NCBI GenBank assembly: GCA_023251255.1
Contig: JAHEZD010000009.1
Coordinates: forward strand, 1-64,000
Direction: 5' to 3'
Length of the DNA stretch: 64,000 nucleotides
DNA from: Chitinophagaceae bacterium
GTDB taxonomy: Bacteria > Bacteroidota > Bacteroidia > Chitinophagales > Chitinophagaceae
The notes under the pieces are model-generated. The model ran no database searches, was not told the origin of the DNA, and was given only the letters and a program-made list of their open reading frames with translations. Both the position numbers and the translations under genes were made by a program. Numbering within the stretch: position 1 is the first letter of the stretch; each line of letters begins with the position of its first letter. Shown here in pieces: positions 59,672-64,000 of the stretch.

Positions 59672-60845
59672 AAAGGTTATTGTTATTTTATATGAATTTT
59701 TCTATCCTGGATATAAGGCTGGCGGTCCTATACAGTCGCTTGTAAATATGGTACAGTTGCTTGAACCATATTTTGTGTGTAAAGTAATCACTACTGCCTA
59801 CGACTTGAATACACCTACGATGTATACAAGTATGCAACCAGATAGCTGGAACACTGTTCAATTGCCTGCGACTGGGTCCTTACCTATTGATATTTGGTAC
59901 GATTCCGAACAGAAACCATCCCTTCGTAAGCTCCATAGAGCAATTGTTTCCTCTGAAGCGGATGTACTTTTTATTAATGGGTTCTATACCCATCATTTTC
60001 TTTTCCCTTTGATTTTAAGAAAGCTCAACCTTGTGAACATTGATTGTATGGTGGTTTCTCCTAGGGGCATGCTACAAAAAGGTGCTTTGGCTATAAAGCC
60101 CATACAAAAGAAAATTTACCTTTCAGTTCTAAGGATATTTGGACTATGTAAGAAAGTTGTTTTTCATGCTACTACCGAGGATGAAGCAACTGATATAAGG
60201 CATGTATTTGGCAAGGGGGCAATGACAATAGTTGCTGGGAATGTTCCTAAATTGCCATGGAGCAGTATCAGCACTGTGAAGAAAGTGCCAGGGGTCCTAA
60301 ACTTAGTTTACCTGTCAATTATAACACCCAAAAAGAACCTGTTACTACTTTTAAAAGAACTTAAAGGGTGCAAGGGGAGTGTCAATTTGTATATTTACGG
60401 CCCAGTAAAAGAAGATTGGTACTGGAAAAAGTGCATGGAGGAAATGCAAGTAATGCCTCCCAATGTACTATTTGAATATATGGGACATATACCAGCCCAT
60501 GAGGTACAGGATACCTTGAGCAAGTATGATGCAATGATTTTGCTTACAGAAGGAGAAAACTTTGGGCATGCTTTATACGAGAGTTTAAGTGTAGGTACGC
60601 CCATCATCACCAGTTTGTATACCCCTTGGACGAGACTTACTGAACAATCTGCAGGTTGGAATGTAGAAATTGGGCAAGAAAAAAACCATACTTTCCGCCA
60701 ATTGATTGACCACTTGGTTTTGAAAGAAAATATTGAGTGGTTGCAATGGCGAGAAGGAGCATTGAAAATGGCATCTGGTTACTATTATGGGCAATCTTTT
60801 AAAAATGAGTATATGGAACTTTTTGATGGAAAATCACATAGTTAA
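59664..60845 (+). CDS. glycosyltransferase family 4
   Basis: A 393-residue GT-B protein. The start KVIVILYEFFYPGYKAGGPIQSLVNM has the AGGPxxS acceptor loop typical of WcaI/WbuB-like transferases. The donor domain has LVYLSIITPKKNLLLLL, NLYIYGPVKEDWYWKK, FEYMGHIPAHEVQ and DAMILLTEGENFGHALYESLSVG. The E-x7-E pair here reads EGENFGHALYE, a variant common in this subgroup. It abuts the following acyltransferase gene without a spacer. Donor unknown. Confidence 0.88.
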   Translation: MDKKVIVILYEFFYPGYKAGGPIQSLVNMVQLLEPYFVCKVITTAYDLNTPTMYTSMQPDSWNTVQLPATGSLPIDIWYDSEQKPSLRKLHRAIVSSEADVLFINGFYTHHFLFPLILRKLNLVNIDCMVVSPRGMLQKGALAIKPIQKKIYLSVLRIFGLCKKVVFHATTEDEATDIRHVFGKGAMTIVAGNVPKLPWSSISTVKKVPGVLNLVYLSIITPKKNLLLLLKELKGCKGSVNLYIYGPVKEDWYWKKCMEEMQVMPPNVLFEYMGHIPAHEVQDTLSKYDAMILLTEGENFGHALYESLSVGTPIITSLYTPWTRLTEQSAGWNVEIGQEKNHTFRQLIDHLVLKENIEWLQWREGALKMASGYYYGQSFKNEYMELFDGKSHS

Positions 60846-61397
60846 ATGAAGAAGGAGGTAAATAATGCTTCTTTTCAGGAAACACTGGTTATCGGGGTAC
60901 CGAAAGTAAAGTACCTGTTGTGGTATTTTATCAATGTGTTTGTATTCAAAACTTCCATTTTCCCAATTAATTCACTAAAAGTGTTTTTTTTGAAATTATT
61001 TGGGGCTAGTGTTGGAACTGGGGTTGTCATAAAACCTTCTGTCAATATTAAGTTTCCGTGGAAGCTGGTTATAGGAGATTATGCATGGATAGGGGAACAT
61101 GTTTGGATAGACAATTTGACAAATGTGTATATCGGGAAAAGTGCTTGTATTTCTCAAGGGGCTTACCTGCTAACAGGAAACCATAATTTTTCTGTCACAA
61201 CATTTGATTTAGTGCTTAAAGAAATTACTATAGAAAACGGGGTATGGATAGGTGCCAAAGCAATTGTTTGTCCAGGCGTAATATGCAAATCGCATAGTGT
61301 TTTAACTGTGGCATCGGTAGCCACCAAAGATTTGGAGCCTTATGGTATTTATCAAGGCTGCCCTGCTACTAAAATAAAAGAAAGAGTTTTTCATTAA
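60846..61397 (+). CDS. WcaF-like hexapeptide acyltransferase
   Basis: A 183-residue left-handed beta-helix acetyltransferase close to WcaF of colanic-acid synthesis. It shows VVIKPSVNIKFPWKLVIGD, then DYAWIGEHVWIDNLTNVYIG, the CISQGAYLLTGNHNFSVTTFD stretch with the catalytic His, and VWIGAKAIVCPGVICKSHSVL. An N-terminal hydrophobic segment (VKYLLWYFINVFVFKTSIFP) is also a WcaF trait and anchors it to the membrane surface. It begins on the base after the GT4 stop. It is the third soluble acyltransferase of the locus. Confidence 0.9.
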   Translation: MKKEVNNASFQETLVIGVPKVKYLLWYFINVFVFKTSIFPINSLKVFFLKLFGASVGTGVVIKPSVNIKFPWKLVIGDYAWIGEHVWIDNLTNVYIGKSACISQGAYLLTGNHNFSVTTFDLVLKEITIENGVWIGAKAIVCPGVICKSHSVLTVASVATKDLEPYGIYQGCPATKIKERVFH

Positions 61398-61424
61398 ACA
61401 TTATTTATACCTTTTGCCTAATAA

Positions 61425-62177
61425 ATGAAAGTATCAATTATCACAGCTACTTATAATAGTGCTGCCACAGTTGCCGATACCTTGGCTTCAGTGCAAAGGC
61501 AGACCTATAGCAATGTGGAGCATATTGTGGTAGATGGCAAGTCGACAGATGAAACATTGATGATTGTGGCAAAGGCTGGTCATACAGGTCCAATCATTTG
61601 TGAGGAGGACAATGGCATTTATGATGCCATGAACAAAGGCATACAGCTTACACAGGGCAATATTATTGGTATTTTAAATTCGGATGATTTCTATGCGCAT
61701 GAAAATGTGATAGCAGAAGTGGTGAAAATCTTTGAGAAAACTGGGTGTGATGCTGTATATGGAGATTTGATTTTTGTTCATCCGGAGAACCCCCGGAAAA
61801 TACTGAGGAAATGGATTGCAGGCGGGTATGATAATACTCTTTTTTTAAAAGGTTGGATGCCACCCCATCCCACTTTTTTCGTAAAAAAGGAGATGTATGC
61901 AAAATATGGCCATTTCAATATTTCCTTAAAGAGTTCTGCTGATTATGAATTGCTGCTCCGAATGATGTACATGCATAAGATTAAGGTAGCTTACCTGCCA
62001 GATGTTCTGGTACATATGCGCAGCGGGGGGCAAAGTACAAAATCACTAAGCAACAGGATTAAAGCCCATAAAGAAGATTATGCAGCTTGGAGCATTAATA
62101 ACCTCAAACCCAGATGGTACACCCTATTGTTGAAACCAATAAGAAAAATAAAACAGTTCCTGTACCCGAGAATTTAG
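61425..62177 (+). CDS. WcaE-like glycosyltransferase family 2
   Basis: GT2 of 250 residues. Motifs: VSIITATYNSAATVADTLAS, VEHIVVDGKSTDET, EDNGIYDAMNKGIQ, IIGILNSDDFYA (DXD) and the late MPPHPTFFVKKEMY and SADYELLLRM. The H-P-T-F-F pattern is typical of WcaE and related repeat-unit transferases. The basic C-terminus (LLLKPIRKIKQFLYPRI) probably binds the membrane. It is the last transferase before the second export protein in this window. Specificity unknown. Confidence 0.9.
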   Translation: MKVSIITATYNSAATVADTLASVQRQTYSNVEHIVVDGKSTDETLMIVAKAGHTGPIICEEDNGIYDAMNKGIQLTQGNIIGILNSDDFYAHENVIAEVVKIFEKTGCDAVYGDLIFVHPENPRKILRKWIAGGYDNTLFLKGWMPPHPTFFVKKEMYAKYGHFNISLKSSADYELLLRMMYMHKIKVAYLPDVLVHMRSGGQSTKSLSNRIKAHKEDYAAWSINNLKPRWYTLLLKPIRKIKQFLYPRI

Positions 62178-62256
62178 TTTGACCGATAAAAATTGCTATT
62201 TATAAACCAGTTGGTAACTTCCATTTTTTAATATAGAAATAAAACTGCTGCCGATA

Positions 62257-64000
62257 ATGATACGAAGTGTATTGTTGACCCTCTGCTTGTTCTTTTCAGT
62301 TATTGCTTCTGCCCAGTATTCCATACAGGATTTGATTAACAGTAAGGACCTTTCCAATTTCAAGGTGGATAATTTGAGTGATGATGAAATTACCAAATAC
62401 AAAACCTATCTGCAAAACTCGGGTATGAGTGAAACACAGTTGGAGCAAATGGCCATTCAAAGGGGGCTCCCCTCTTCTGAGGTACTGAAGCTTAAAGCAA
62501 GATTGGCCGGAACAATCAATTCATCAAAAAATCAAGGGACAAAAAAAGCAATGCAGGGAAGAAGTGTTGATAGTGCTGCCCTGTCCAGGCCAGATAATGT
62601 TCCTTCGAAGAATAAGAGCGAAATATTTGGCACCGATTTGTTTAACAACCCCAATATCAGTTTTAGCGGAAACATAAACAGCATAGCAACCCCCAAAGGC
62701 TATATTATTGGCCCAGAAGATGAAATAGCTATTGATGTGTATGGTTTCCAGGAGGCAAATTTGCGATTGACCGTTTCGCCAGAAGGGGCCATCAATATTC
62801 CTAATGTAGGGGTTGTTTTTGTAAATGGGCTAACTGTGGAACAGGCTACAAAACGTATCAAGACAAAAATGGCAGCTAATGGCTACTCCCGCATTAATTC
62901 AGGTCAAACAAAGGTTGATGTAACTATTGGAACCAAAATAAGGACCATAAAAGTTACCGTTATTGGTGAGGCAAAAAACCCTGGTACTTTCAGCGTATCA
63001 TCATTGTCCAATTTGTTCAATGTGCTTTATCAATCTGGTGGCCCCAATGATAAAGGTTCATTAAGAGCCATAGAACTGATCAGGAACAATAGGGTTATCT
63101 CGAAACTTGATGCTTATGATTTCTTGTTGAAAGGCATGCAAACAAACAATGTGCGCTTGGAAGATCAGGATGTGGTGAGGATACCCGTAGCTGCGATATT
63201 AGTTAAAATCAAAGGGGAAGTAAAAAGGCAGGCCATTTATGAAATGCTTCCAGATGAGAGCTTGATGAAGCTTATTGACTTCGCCGGTGGGTTTTCTAAC
63301 AAAGCTTATACTGCTTCAGTGAAAGTTCAGCAATATACCGAGATAGAGAAAAAGATAAAGGATATCAGAAAAGAAGATTTTAAAAATTATATCCCTAACA
63401 ATGGTGATGAGGTTTCGATTGGTAAAATATTGGACAGGTTCAATAACAGGGTGGTTATTGATGGAGCTGTTTATAGACCTGGTGAATATGAATTAATTCA
63501 AGGATTAACTTTATCACAGTTAATTAAAAAATCTGACGGCATCAAGGATGATGCATTCAAGGGGCGTGGCCTGTTGTTCAGGACAAATGAGGATTTGTCA
63601 AAACAGGTGCGGTCATTCAACGTTGCGAATATTATTTTAGGTAAAGAACCAGATATCCAACTTCAAAAGGATGATTCCATTAACATCGCATCTGCAAAAG
63701 ATTTTAAGGAATTGTATACATTAACAGTTGATGGGGAAGTAAAGAAGCCTGGTGTCTATGATTATTTTGATGGCATCACTTTACAGGACATTATCTTTCA
63801 AACTGGAGGTTTTACGGATGCTGCTTCTTTGCAGCATATTGAAATTGCGAGAAGGATTGATGCTGATAATCCCAATTCGAAGCAGATAGCTGAAATCTTG
63901 GACCTAGCGACTGAAAAGGACTTAGCTGCTAGGGGAAGCGATATAAAACTGAAACCTTGGGATGTAATTAGTGTAAGGACCAAACCGGGTTATAAATCCC
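62257..64000 (+). CDS. large multi-SLBB polysaccharide export protein, 3' end cut off by the window
   Basis: Open frame from an ATG to the window end (581 codons, no stop). It begins with a cleavable signal peptide (RSVLLTLCLFFSVIASAQ) without a lipobox, then a helical SHOCT-like or coiled region (about 20-110). The Poly_export domain (about 148-230) contains YIIGPEDEIAIDVYG and VSPEGAINIPNVG. Several SLBB domains follow (GEAKNPGTFSVSSL, GEVKRQAIYEM, GAVYRPGEYELIQGL and GEVKKPGVYDYF). This is the long OPX class of Bacteroidota, separate from the short Wza-like protein at the start of the locus. Two OPX proteins in one locus suggest two exit complexes or an envelope-spanning partner. Confidence 0.88.
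   Translation, partial: MIRSVLLTLCLFFSVIASAQYSIQDLINSKDLSNFKVDNLSDDEITKYKTYLQNSGMSETQLEQMAIQRGLPSSEVLKLKARLAGTINSSKNQGTKKAMQGRSVDSAALSRPDNVPSKNKSEIFGTDLFNNPNISFSGNINSIATPKGYIIGPEDEIAIDVYGFQEANLRLTVSPEGAINIPNVGVVFVNGLTVEQATKRIKTKMAANGYSRINSGQTKVDVTIGTKIRTIKVTVIGEAKNPGTFSVSSLSNLFNVLYQSGGPNDKGSLRAIELIRNNRVISKLDAYDFLLKGMQTNNVRLEDQDVVRIPVAAILVKIKGEVKRQAIYEMLPDESLMKLIDFAGGFSNKAYTASVKVQQYTEIEKKIKDIRKEDFKNYIPNNGDEVSIGKILDRFNNRVVIDGAVYRPGEYELIQGLTLSQLIKKSDGIKDDAFKGRGLLFRTNEDLSKQVRSFNVANIILGKEPDIQLQKDDSINIASAKDFKELYTLTVDGEVKKPGVYDYFDGITLQDIIFQTGGFTDAASLQHIEIARRIDADNPNSKQIAEILDLATEKDLAARGSDIKLKPWDVISVRTKPGYKS

Overview
The window is from a Bacteroidota chromosome, most likely a Chitinophagaceae-like soil or freshwater bacterium. 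This rests on several signs: a secreted beta-helix protein with a T9SS-like C-terminal domain, many SPII lipoproteins, an ECF sigma factor paired with an inner-membrane/beta-barrel protein, a PL10 pectate lyase, a promoter of the TAnnTTTG type, and a Wza/Wzc-type export pair with a tyrosine-rich tail. The family-level placement is inference. No rRNA, tRNA, CRISPR array or intact insertion sequence was seen.

Region 1 (about 1-20 kb) holds ordinary chromosomal genes in short, mixed-orientation units. They are a 5'-truncated MscS channel with a YfhO-type membrane protein, a methyltransferase, a thioredoxin-like lipoprotein, a MerR regulator, 3-hydroxyacyl-CoA dehydrogenase, a DUF885 lipoprotein, an XRE regulator, a sigma factor/barrel/lipoprotein unit, pectate lyase, an old yellow enzyme, the beta-helix protein and two convergent L,D-transpeptidases that share a perfect 18-bp terminator stem.

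Region 2 (about 20-25.5 kb) is accessory DNA. Two same-direction copies of a roughly 0.2-kb structured repeat bracket an orphan WlbA/WlbB-like pair (acetamido-amino-uronic acid synthesis), a NagX/HGSNAT-like membrane acetyltransferase and a small helix-turn-helix protein. That last gene is preceded by a striking 50-bp four-site palindrome. About 1 kb of non-coding DNA follows.

Region 3 (25.7 kb to the window end) is one very long exopolysaccharide/capsule locus, all on the plus strand and mostly with overlapping or abutting genes. It starts after a leader that carries a promoter candidate and a strong intrinsic terminator. Export genes come first: Wza-like, Wzc-like kinase, ABC permease and ABC ATPase with a glycan-binding tail. 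A pure heptamer repeat lies between the two ABC genes. The tail of the ATPase and the next gene (FkbM methyltransferase) are far more AT-rich than their surroundings. Then come three WavE-like proteins, a WbsX-like protein, a GDPD-like phosphodiesterase, a HAD phosphatase, two nucleotidyltransferases and a cupin, which looks like a module making and attaching an unusual activated group. After that follow GT2, GT4, GT11 and DUF5672 transferases, left-handed beta-helix and Acyl-3 acyltransferases, a Wzy-like polymerase, an asparagine-synthase-type amidotransferase and a second, larger SLBB export protein cut by the window end.

Together the locus should build a heavily decorated polysaccharide (fucosylated, O-acetylated, methylated and perhaps amidated or phospho-modified) and export it. 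It mixes ABC-transporter parts with Wzy-pathway parts, and no Wzx flippase or initiating phosphoglycosyltransferase is visible here. The best candidates for new biology are the 36.7-41.8 kb activation/transfer module, the ATPase-tail plus methyltransferase import, the heptamer repeat in the exporter operon, the terminator-bearing leader and the 50-bp operator.
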